Of a stretch of DNA of 7,987 nt, positions 1 to 6,153 are shown in pieces (position 1 is the first letter of the stretch; each line of letters opens with the position of its first letter). Position numbers and translations under genes: made by a program. The DNA comes from an uncultured Pseudomonadota bacterium (GTDB taxonomy: Bacteria > Myxococcota > UBA796), in contig CAJWHX010000140.1 in NCBI GenBank assembly GCA_913040875.1, forward strand, positions 1 through 7,987, written 5' to 3'. The notes below the pieces were generated by a model. It had not been told where the DNA came from, did not search any database, and saw only the letters and a list, made by a program, of their open reading frames with translations.

Positions 1-2
1 AT

Positions 3-686
3 GGTTCTAGTGGTTCTGGTGAATCTTGGAGCCTTGCGCCCTCAGACATCGATGATGAACACTATGGATCACAATATTTTAACGTTGATGAACTAATTCA
101 AGTGATCCAACACGCAGAATCATTCGGCTATGGAGTGAAGTTTCATGTGAATGGCGATGCTGCGGTACGCGCCTGTCTTGATGCGCTAGAAACAGTACAG
201 ACACTGCTAGGCAACCTCAATCAGCAATACCTGTTTGAACACACTGTGCTCATTGATCCCGCAGACTATGACCGAATCTACAACTTAGGTGTGACTGTGT
301 CGATCCAACCAGCGCATGCGCTGGTTGGAATCTACGGAGACCAGGCGGACCATTGGCGAGAAGGACGGATTGACCGAGCGTGGGATTTCCCAGCCTTAGA
401 AAATGCAGATTTACCGATTGTTCTAGGGACAGACTGGCCTGTTTGGCCAACAATTGACGGGTTAACCAACTGGTCAACGGCCACTGTCGGGCTGAGAACG
501 CGGAACCTTACCAAGGAAACTGTATTCAATGGATATGGAACTCTCGGACGAGCCACTTCAGGATTGGACCATGTTGGACTCTCCTATGGACAAGAGGCAG
601 ACTTCATCGTGCTATCCTCAAACCCATTGGAGGAGGAGTCCCCGATTCTACTGGAAACCTGGGTGTATGGAGAACGCGTCCATTAA
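3..686 (+). CDS. YtcJ-like amidohydrolase, C-terminal part (5' truncated by window)
   Basis: The frame is open from the window edge to a TAA at 684-686, so only the last 227 codons are seen. The product resembles the amidohydrolase_3/YtcJ family, cytoplasmic or exported metal-dependent hydrolases of C-N bonds with a TIM-barrel fold; the substrate cannot be told. Visible family landmarks are HVNGD (His codon 144-146), FEHT followed by a DP (His codon 240-242), the SIQPAHA strand after a 'LGV' turn, and GTDWPV (Asp codon 432-434). These correspond to late metal ligands and the catalytic Asp of the family. The end, with GQEADFIVL and a final 'V.GE.V' strand, is the usual small beta-sandwich that closes these enzymes, so the C-terminus is intact. 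It ends 6 bp from the convergent neighbour. A 26-bp perfect palindrome lies in frame at 304-329 without disturbing the family pattern. An internal GTG at 102 should not be taken as the start, because conserved-looking sequence precedes it. Confidence 0.88.
   Translation, partial: GSSGSGESWSLAPSDIDDEHYGSQYFNVDELIQVIQHAESFGYGVKFHVNGDAAVRACLDALETVQTLLGNLNQQYLFEHTVLIDPADYDRIYNLGVTVSIQPAHALVGIYGDQADHWREGRIDRAWDFPALENADLPIVLGTDWPVWPTIDGLTNWSTATVGLRTRNLTKETVFNGYGTLGRATSGLDHVGLSYGQEADFIVLSSNPLEEESPILLETWVYGERVH
304..329. repeat. Perfect 26-bp palindrome inside the amidohydrolase gene
   Basis: The half-site TCCAACCAGCGCA is followed at once by its exact reverse complement TGCGCTGGTTGGA, with no spacer, so the centre is between 316 and 317. 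Both strands therefore encode the peptide QPAHALVG when read in suitable frames. A 13-bp arm with no spacer is expected about once in tens of millions of positions by chance. It could be a protein-binding or recombination site, or a dispersed palindromic element tolerated in coding sequence. No second copy is seen in this window. Confidence 0.9.
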
Positions 687-688
687 CT

Positions 689-707
689 CGAGTCACTCTA
701 TGACTCG
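689..707. other. Small hairpin between convergent genes
   Basis: CGAGTCA (689-695) and TGACTCG (701-707) form a perfect 7-bp stem with a 5-nt loop. It starts just after the amidohydrolase stop codon and covers the stop codon of the opposite-strand gene. There is no T-run on either side, so it is not a classical intrinsic terminator. It might act weakly for both convergent transcripts, or be chance, since 7-bp stems are common at this scale. Confidence 0.3.
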
Positions 708-1433
708 CATGGTAATTCCAGTCTCCGGAGTGTACACAAGCGAACCATTCTGTTGATGTACCCTCCACAAGTCTCGGTTCAATGTCCCATACAGCCGTGT
801 CCACTCAACACCAGCTTCCTGACGCTCTGCACTGACCTGACCGCTCCATCGATTGGTCAACCATGATTTGTATATGGCTCGAATCCGAGTCAATTCAGAT
901 TCATCCCACCCTAAATTTGAGACCCATTTCGGCTCAATTATCTCATTTGGCAACAGCGTTCTAGACAGGCGAACTTGAATCTGTACTGCTGGTGCGGCAT
1001 TGTGAACCTCTAAACCATCCAATGAAAAACGATAGGGATGCGCCCTCAGCACATCCAAGAAAATGGGAATGTTGTACAATTCTGTAGCCACAATCATTCT
1101 GATGGATTGTGATTGTAACGGTGCAATATCAGTGACCTCTGAGGTCAACTCTTCAACTGAACAATCAAGGGACAGGCACACTCTATTCAGTATTTGAAGA
1201 AAAGATGCTGTATCAAATGCCTGTTGCTGATTGACGAGGATGTGCTGTTGCTCAACCAAGTTCTGCAACTGTTCATCGTCAATATTGGAAAACTGATAGC
1301 GCAATACCTGCTTTGTACAGATACCAAACAGCAAGACAAACCCTACCAAAGTAACGAGGCTTTGGATGAATACAAGTCGAAAAATGGAAATCGATGGCGA
1401 TTTCTCTGTAACTGGATTGGTGGATCTTCCCAT
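693..1433 (-). CDS. Membrane-anchored protein with DUF3426-like domain
   Basis: Product of 246 residues from the ATG at 1433. I chose this start because a GGGAG sits 5 nt upstream of it (minus strand, 1443-1439). An in-frame ATG at 1460 would add nine residues but has no ribosome site. Residue numbers here count from the longer form. A hydrophobic helix spans about 27-47, followed by a mainly hydrophilic region. The segment 91-175 follows the DUF3426 pattern: NRVC-x4-C (C95, C100), then a strand, 'L.AHPYRFSLDGLEVHNAAPAVQIQVRLS', then 'LPNEII'. Members of that family usually carry an N-terminal MJ0042-type zinc ribbon before the membrane helix; none is present, only about 17-26 polar residues. 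The C-terminal 70 residues are unassigned. It is probably an inner-membrane protein with the domain outside. No function is established for the family. It is transcribed away from scpA and faces the amidohydrolase. The DUF3426 match is by eye. Confidence 0.72.
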   Translation of the reverse strand: MGRSTNPVTEKSPSISIFRLVFIQSLVTLVGFVLLFGICTKQVLRYQFSNIDDEQLQNLVEQQHILVNQQQAFDTASFLQILNRVCLSLDCSVEELTSEVTDIAPLQSQSIRMIVATELYNIPIFLDVLRAHPYRFSLDGLEVHNAAPAVQIQVRLSRTLLPNEIIEPKWVSNLGWDESELTRIRAIYKSWLTNRWSGQVSAERQEAGVEWTRLYGTLNRDLWRVHQQNGSLVYTPETGITMRVIE

Positions 1434-1438
1434 GATGA

Positions 1439-1443
1439 CTCCC
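1439..1443 (-). promoter_or_regulatory. Ribosome binding site deciding the start of the DUF3426-like gene
   Basis: On the minus strand this reads GGGAG, within a longer GGGTGGGAG, and lies 5 nt before the ATG at 1433. It favours that start over the ATG at 1460, whose upstream bases (CCCTTTGTGA) contain no Shine-Dalgarno match. Confidence 0.55.
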
Positions 1444-1512
1444 ACCCTGTCATAACGCATTCACAAAGGGATCGAACAGACTCTTTTCAATCCAGTGACA
1501 ATGAGATAAAGT

Positions 1513-2307
1513 ATGTGTATGCCTGTCCTTGCCTACGAAGCCAGTACCCAACAAATCCACACGCCTGTCTTTGACGGTCCTCTCGAGTTGCTGCTGTACT
1601 TGGTTCGGCGTAAAGGTGTGGACATCCGATTTGTGAAGATTGCCCCGATAACCGATGCATTTTTGAGCCATCTCAAACAGCTACAAGAGATGCAACTCGA
1701 TATCGCTGGAGAATTCCTATTGCTGGCATCGACCCTATGCTATTTAAAAAGCTGTGAGTTGCTCCCAGGCATGGAATTAGAAGAAGAAGAGTCAGAAGAG
1801 GACCCCCTCGCCATTCGCAATCGACTCGCAGAACAGCTCAGAGAGTACGAACGGTTTCGAAATCTGTCTACCCTACTCGAACAGTGTCCAACGTTGGGAC
1901 AAAATGTCTTTACCAGACCAGAGACACACACTCCTGAACGTAGGGACTCCCCTGTGAATATTGATATCGATGCCTATGAACTCCTTGAAATCTATCAGAA
2001 CATTCTATTCCGTAAACCAGTTGTTGAGCCGGCTCATGAGATCACGAAAGAACCCTTCTCTCTAAGACGAATGGGAGAGTGGATTCTGAATCAGTTGGAA
2101 CATGGAGAGCACAGTCTCCGTCATTGCTTGAGCAAATTTCAGGATAAAAAGGAAAAGATCATCTGCTTTTTGACTGTTCTGGAGATGGCCAAACACCACA
2201 TGGTCCAAATTGCCCAGTTTGAACATTTGTCCGAAATCCACATTTATGGTCAGTACACCAATCGTCCAAGTTTGGAATTGATTTTCACAGAAGATGGAGC
2301 GGAATGA
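1513..2307 (+). CDS. scpA: Segregation and condensation protein A (ScpA)
   Basis: ScpA is the kleisin subunit that bridges the SMC dimer and recruits ScpB dimers for chromosome condensation and segregation in the cytoplasm. The 264-residue length is normal for the family. The N-terminal SMC-neck-binding helices are clear: FDGPLELLLYLVRRKGVDI at 20-38, then 'ITDAFLSHLKQLQEMQLDIAGEFLLLASTLCYLKS..LLPG' around 46-86. An acidic linker (EEEESEED, 90-97) and a variable middle follow. A C-terminal winged helix at about 180-245 ends with 'FLTVLEMAKHHMVQIAQ...EIHIYG', as expected for the kleisin end that contacts the other SMC head. ATG at 1513 is preceded by AGATAAAGT, a poor ribosome site; a second ATG two codons on at 1519 is possible. 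The stop TGA overlaps the scpB start as ATGA, implying translational coupling. It is read divergently from the DUF3426-like gene across a short intergenic gap. Confidence 0.95.
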   Translation: MCMPVLAYEASTQQIHTPVFDGPLELLLYLVRRKGVDIRFVKIAPITDAFLSHLKQLQEMQLDIAGEFLLLASTLCYLKSCELLPGMELEEEESEEDPLAIRNRLAEQLREYERFRNLSTLLEQCPTLGQNVFTRPETHTPERRDSPVNIDIDAYELLEIYQNILFRKPVVEPAHEITKEPFSLRRMGEWILNQLEHGEHSLRHCLSKFQDKKEKIICFLTVLEMAKHHMVQIAQFEHLSEIHIYGQYTNRPSLELIFTEDGAE

Positions 2308-2996
2308 ACATGTCGGACAAAGAAATACCCATCGTTCGCTTGCAAGACTTTTTGTCAGGTCCCCAGCACACGCACACCCCAAAACAGGTCGGAAAGCAAT
2401 GGCATGCCGTTCTAGAGGCTGTGTTATTTGCGGCCTCATCTCCACTCACACTAGAGGACCTGCGAAATATCATCGAAGATCTTCCCAAAGGTACGATTCA
2501 TCAACTGCTGATCGAAATTCAGAAAAGCTGGCAAGAGTCGAAGAGGGGTATTCAGCTGGTCGAAGTTGCAACGGGATGGCAGTTCCGTACCCATCCCGAC
2601 ACAGCAAATTATGTTCGTAGACTCGATCACATTAAACCCAAAAAGCTCTCTAAGGCAGCCATGGAAGCCCTTGCTGTTGTGGCCTACAGGCAACCCGTCA
2701 CTCGAAGTGAAGTTGAACAAATACGTGGCGTAGACTCGAGTGCTGTGATATACAAGTTGGTCCAATTGAATCTGGTTCACGTCGTTGGAAAGAAGGAAGA
2801 AGAGCCTGGAAAACCTGAACTACTTGGAACCACTGCCGAGTTCCTAAGTCATTTCAATCTACGAGATTTGCTCTCCCTACCCTCTCTTACCGCTCCAATA
2901 CAAAACGAAGAACCCATCCCTCAGCCAAAAGAGGTACTTGACCCTCTAACCGCTATTCAAGTCCATCTGAACCCCGAAGCCAAGACAAAACCATGA
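2304..2996 (+). CDS. scpB: Segregation and condensation protein B (ScpB)
   Basis: ScpB is the accessory subunit of the SMC-ScpAB condensin; dimers of its tandem winged helices bind the middle of ScpA. The 230 residues start with about 30 non-conserved residues, including HTHTPKQ, then 'WHAVLEAVLFAASSPLTLEDL' (33-53), 'LVEVATGWQFRTHPDTANYVRRL' (85-107), and the hallmark 'LSKAAMEALAVVAYRQPVTRSEVEQIRGVDSS' (115-146). 'VVGKKEEEPGKPELLGTTAEFLSHF' (160-184) closes the second winged helix. The last 45 residues are a proline-rich, weakly conserved tail. ATG at 2304 overlaps the scpA stop; GGAG at 2296-2299 lies 4 nt before it and 10 nt before an alternative in-frame ATG at 2310. The TGA overlaps the next gene's ATG, again as ATGA. 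Confidence 0.95.
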   Translation: MNMSDKEIPIVRLQDFLSGPQHTHTPKQVGKQWHAVLEAVLFAASSPLTLEDLRNIIEDLPKGTIHQLLIEIQKSWQESKRGIQLVEVATGWQFRTHPDTANYVRRLDHIKPKKLSKAAMEALAVVAYRQPVTRSEVEQIRGVDSSAVIYKLVQLNLVHVVGKKEEEPGKPELLGTTAEFLSHFNLRDLLSLPSLTAPIQNEEPIPQPKEVLDPLTAIQVHLNPEAKTKP

Positions 2997-3850
2997 GACT
3001 CCAAAAAGCATTGACACAATCTGGTGTCGCATCCCGTCGTGAAGCAGAAGCGATCATCCAAGAAGGTCGAGTCACGGTGAACAATGAGATTGTGTACCAT
3101 CCAGCACACGAAGTCTCCGAGGGAGATAAAATCGCCATCGATGGGGATCCCCTTCCCAAGGCTGAAAAACTCGTTTACTTCGCGTATCACAAACCAAAAG
3201 GGATGATCGTCGATCGAAATGACCCTCAACATCGGCCCAGTATATACAAGCAGCTAAAACAAATCCCGATGCGCGTAGAATCGATAGACAAGTTGGACAT
3301 GCAAACCACTGGTCTGCTTCTGCTGACCAACGATGGGGACTTGGCACACAAACTAACTTCCAGTTCGAACCGTGCTCCCAGAAAGTTCTTGGTGAAAATC
3401 TGGAAACGGCCAGATGCACGTAAGTTACAGGTACTCAAAAAGGGTGTATTCTTAGACGACGGGAAATCTCGACCACTCAAGTTGCGCATTATTGAGGAGA
3501 CAGACAGCCAAAACATCTGGATGGAAGTTTTGGTCACAGAATCAAGACATCGACTGTTGAAAAGAATATTCGAACAGATTGGTCACCCTGTGAGCAAAAT
3601 CAGGCGCATCAGCTTTGCCACCATATCGATTGGAAAGCTAGAGCCCGGTGAAGTACGCATGTTAACAGGGGAAGAAATCAGACGCCTCAAAGATGTGGCA
3701 AACGGAGTCGACCCACGAAACGCAGGACACAAAACCCGCTATAAAAAGGGATTCGCAAAGCCAAAGCCAAAGAAAAATCAGCGAAAGAAGGCCAAGCGGC
3801 GCGACATACATCGACCGAAGACACCGAATGGTAAGGGCAAACGGTACTGA
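2993..3850 (+). CDS. rluB: RsuA/RluB-type 23S or 16S rRNA pseudouridine synthase
   Basis: This enzyme family converts a specific uridine of ribosomal RNA to pseudouridine. An S4 RNA-binding domain fills residues 1-48 (RLQKALTQSGVASRREAEAI...GRVTVN). The catalytic domain follows, with HKPKGMIVDRNDPQHRPS (66-83), the catalytic Asp in DKLDMQTTGLLLLTNDGD (D102), PRKFLV (129-134), ESRHRLLKRIFEQIGHPV (183-200) and LEPGEVRMLTGEEI. The tail from about 243 is strongly basic, typical of RluB-like proteins. Neighbourhood next to scpAB is the usual place for rluB, hence the symbol; RsuA or RluE/F specificity cannot be excluded. Several motif positions deviate from consensus: GRLD is DKLD, the KxY tyrosine is Phe132, and EGRNRQ is ESRHRL. 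No Shine-Dalgarno precedes ATG 2993, so translation probably depends on coupling to scpB. Confidence 0.9.
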   Translation: MRLQKALTQSGVASRREAEAIIQEGRVTVNNEIVYHPAHEVSEGDKIAIDGDPLPKAEKLVYFAYHKPKGMIVDRNDPQHRPSIYKQLKQIPMRVESIDKLDMQTTGLLLLTNDGDLAHKLTSSSNRAPRKFLVKIWKRPDARKLQVLKKGVFLDDGKSRPLKLRIIEETDSQNIWMEVLVTESRHRLLKRIFEQIGHPVSKIRRISFATISIGKLEPGEVRMLTGEEIRRLKDVANGVDPRNAGHKTRYKKGFAKPKPKKNQRKKAKRRDIHRPKTPNGKGKRY

Positions 3851-3853
3851 GGT

Positions 3854-6091
3854 ATGACGTCAATCTGGTCATCCCTGCTGCAGAGCAGATACCAAGGTTT
3901 ACCAGACCGTCCGATAAAAGACTCCATTGGTCAGACACCAATCAAAAATGTCTTCGTGGCTGGAAACATCGCAGGAACACCCAACATAAAAGCCTCCATG
4001 AGAGATGGGTACAACGTTGGGTTGCAAGTTGCGAAAAGACTCAAAAACAGCCCCTATCGACTGGATGCCAAGGTTGGTATAATCGGAGGTGGTCCCGCTG
4101 GGATAGGCACGGCAATGGCACTGGACAAACACAATATATCGTTTGTCATTTGGGAACAGGGTGAGGTCTTTCAAAGTATTGTTTCCTATACTGAAGGAAA
4201 GCAAATCTACAGCCTGCCAAGAGAATGGCAACTGCCAGAAAACCTGTGGTTTGAAGACGCCCCAAAAGAAACACTGCTGAATCGGTGGAACACCGACCTG
4301 ACTCGAATCAAAAGCCAGGTACAAACGGGACACAAAGTCGTAGATATCCGAAGATACAACGATGTGTTCAACGTGTATTTAGAGCATCAGCAGAAGCCCA
4401 TCACGAAAAAGGTTGGAATGATTGTCCTTGCAACAGGAACCCATTCCCAGCCCAAACGCCTCAATATTGAAGGGGAAGACCTACCACAAATTAAGCACGC
4501 CTTGTTTTCACCAACGGACCATCTCAATAAACGAGTTGTGGTCATCGGAGGTGGAAGTTCTGCGCTTGAGGCTGCCATAGCACTTGTACAGCAAGGTAAA
4601 CATTGCAAACTGATTCACAGAGGTACGCACTTTGACAAAGCCGCTCCTGAGCTTGTCGCTGAACTTGAACAGCTGAAAACATCCGGCATACTGGAAGTGT
4701 ACACTGAGTGTGTCGCAACAGGATTTCGTCCATTTGCACAGTCCACAGACAAAGTGACGATTGATATACGCAATACTCAAACCGCACACATCCAACAGAT
4801 AGTTGGTGACCAGGTGCTAGTTCTCATTGGGGGCACCCCACACAATGCCCTGCTAAACTCAATCGAATTGGACACGGAACAGCAGAGTCAGCGTGGGCTC
4901 CTTCGTTGGTTACCATTCGTTGCCATCGTATATCTATTTTACCTAATCAAATCTGGAATACAGGAGTACTGTACATCTTCGCCCTGTCTCACTGAAGTCA
5001 TTGAGGCCAAACGGCATTTTTTTCCATTGACGCTAGATTCACTGACCAAGTTTCCATCAGTCCTGCAGTTCGACATCGAGTTTCGAACTGTTGATGGAGC
5101 ATTTTGGGGCACGATGCTGTACAGCGTACTGATCGTTGGGTTTGGAATCAAAGCAATGCGAAAATACCCCTCAAAGACCCAACGGCATCGTTATCTGTCC
5201 TTGATGATCTTTCAAGTTGTATTTTTATTTGGTATACCCGAAGTAATTGCGCCTTGGATCATCTCAACAGGGGCTGGTATCGATTTTTTCGGAGGAGAAC
5301 GTCCTTGGAAACTCTATGGTCTGTTCATTCCATGGCCATTATCCATTTACTCAATGGTTGATGGACCATCGTATATGGATCATCCCAATTCGATATCCAT
5401 TGCCCTGATGTGGATATTTTTTGGGTCCTTTGTCAGCTTCGTTGCCATCCCCTTATACGTGCGTAAACAAGGACAACGATTCTGCTCCTACCTCTGTGGC
5501 TGTGGTGGATTGGCTGAAACTTTGGGAGACGCCTTTCGCGTACTCGCACCCAAAGGGTCGATGGCCAAAAAACTTGAGAGACTGGGAAGAGGCATCTGGA
5601 TTTTGGCCATACTGGTTACGGGTCTAATTCTCAATGACGTGTGGCAATTGGTCTCGACACCCGCCTTATTTCAAACCAAACTGTTCGCAGAGAAGTGGTA
5701 TACTCTGATGGTTGACTTTTGGTTGGCCAGCGTGATTGGGGTCGCTCTCTACCCATACTTCGGCAACCGAATGTGGTGTCGCTTCGCCTGCCCATTGCGT
5801 GCGTACATGGAAACCATCGCGAAGTACACAACGAGACTCTCTATTGAATCAAACGAAACCTGCATCGGTTGTTATGAATGTACCAGACAATGTCAAATGG
5901 GCATCCCTGTACATGAATTTGCACTTCGTCAGCACTCTTTAAACAACCAAAACTCTGCATGCATTCAATGTGGCATTTGCATAGAGGTCTGTCCATTGGA
6001 TGTATTGGACGTCGGCAAAGCAGGCTCCCCAATTAAACTATCTCTCGCTACTGTACTTTCACCACCAACGAAGCCATGGAAAAACATCTAG
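3854..6091 (+). CDS. Membrane flavin/iron-sulfur oxidoreductase: TrxR-like domain + NapH/NosR-like membrane part + 2[4Fe-4S] ferredoxin
   Basis: A 745-residue fusion. Residues 20-62 (NVFVAGNIAGTPNIKAS at 32-48) look like the closing FAD segment of a thioredoxin-reductase-type flavoprotein. Residues 74-340 form a two-dinucleotide-binding unit: GGGPAG at 78-83, ATGTHS at 193-198, GGGSSALEA at 232-240, and VLIGGTPHN at 323-331. About six membrane helices follow (near 353-365, 416-433, 447-470, 514-535, 580-600, 616-635). Positive clusters at 433-446 and 537-542 place the N- and C-terminal parts in the cytoplasm. CSYLCG (C544, C548) and CRFACP (C642, C646) are NapH/NosR-type CX3C motifs. The C-terminus binds two [4Fe-4S] clusters: C670, C673, C676, C680 and C703, C706, C709, C713. 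The predicted outer loop has C373 and C378. Electron flow from NAD(P)H through FAD and clusters to a membrane or periplasmic acceptor is inferred; direction and partner are unknown. It starts 3 bp after rluB in the same frame; TGAGGT abuts the ATG, so the ribosome site is badly spaced and reinitiation is likely. Confidence 0.85.
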   Translation: MTSIWSSLLQSRYQGLPDRPIKDSIGQTPIKNVFVAGNIAGTPNIKASMRDGYNVGLQVAKRLKNSPYRLDAKVGIIGGGPAGIGTAMALDKHNISFVIWEQGEVFQSIVSYTEGKQIYSLPREWQLPENLWFEDAPKETLLNRWNTDLTRIKSQVQTGHKVVDIRRYNDVFNVYLEHQQKPITKKVGMIVLATGTHSQPKRLNIEGEDLPQIKHALFSPTDHLNKRVVVIGGGSSALEAAIALVQQGKHCKLIHRGTHFDKAAPELVAELEQLKTSGILEVYTECVATGFRPFAQSTDKVTIDIRNTQTAHIQQIVGDQVLVLIGGTPHNALLNSIELDTEQQSQRGLLRWLPFVAIVYLFYLIKSGIQEYCTSSPCLTEVIEAKRHFFPLTLDSLTKFPSVLQFDIEFRTVDGAFWGTMLYSVLIVGFGIKAMRKYPSKTQRHRYLSLMIFQVVFLFGIPEVIAPWIISTGAGIDFFGGERPWKLYGLFIPWPLSIYSMVDGPSYMDHPNSISIALMWIFFGSFVSFVAIPLYVRKQGQRFCSYLCGCGGLAETLGDAFRVLAPKGSMAKKLERLGRGIWILAILVTGLILNDVWQLVSTPALFQTKLFAEKWYTLMVDFWLASVIGVALYPYFGNRMWCRFACPLRAYMETIAKYTTRLSIESNETCIGCYECTRQCQMGIPVHEFALRQHSLNNQNSACIQCGICIEVCPLDVLDVGKAGSPIKLSLATVLSPPTKPWKNI

Positions 6092-6110
6092 ACCGCGTCG
6101 AATACAACGT

Positions 6111-6123
6111 TGTCAATTTGACA
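6111..6123. promoter_or_regulatory. Possible operator: 13-bp inverted repeat over the -35 box
   Basis: TGTCAA and TTGACA are exact inverted repeats separated by one T. The right arm is also the -35 hexamer of the promoter proposed at 6118-6146, so a repressor bound here would block RNA polymerase. Six-bp arms occur by chance a couple of times in 8 kb; the overlap with the promoter is the only reason to list it. Confidence 0.3.
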
Positions 6124-6146
6124 TTCTACCATAAAACAATTATAAG
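6118..6146 (+). promoter_or_regulatory. Candidate sigma70 promoter for the following uncharacterised gene
   Basis: TTGACA (6118-6123), a 17-bp spacer, and TATAAG (6141-6146) give a perfect -35, ideal spacing and a 5-of-6 -10 box in locally AT-rich DNA. It starts 26 bp after the oxidoreductase stop. The transcription start would fall near 6152-6154, at the ATG of the next gene, so the mRNA may be leaderless. This matches the absence of a ribosome site there. Confidence 0.55.
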
Positions 6147-6153
6147 TATTCTT

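Noticed and set aside
304..329. Palindrome as a fold-back assembly or amplification artefact
   Set aside because: The reading frame continues through it and the family pattern is coherent on both sides (LGV.VSIQPAHA before, GTDWPV after), so the flanks are not mirror images of each other.
1461..1512. Divergent promoter between the DUF3426-like gene and scpA
   Set aside because: A start signal is expected here, but I found no -35/-10 pair of acceptable quality and spacing on either strand.
1194..1574. Plus-strand frame of 126 codons across the DUF3426-like gene and the scpA start
   Set aside because: It overlaps two supported genes; its cysteine-rich start and lack of any motif suggest an antisense shadow.
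3143..3152. 10-bp palindrome GGGGATCCCC in rluB
   Set aside because: Ten-bp palindromes are expected several times by chance in 8 kb.
3899..4333. Minus-strand frame of 144 codons opposite the oxidoreductase
   Set aside because: It lies wholly over conserved nucleotide-binding motifs of the plus-strand gene and has no recognisable features.
6076..6153. Longer N-terminus for the uncharacterised protein from ATG 6076
   Set aside because: The ATG lies inside the preceding gene without a ribosome site and upstream of a strong promoter candidate; kept only as an alternative.
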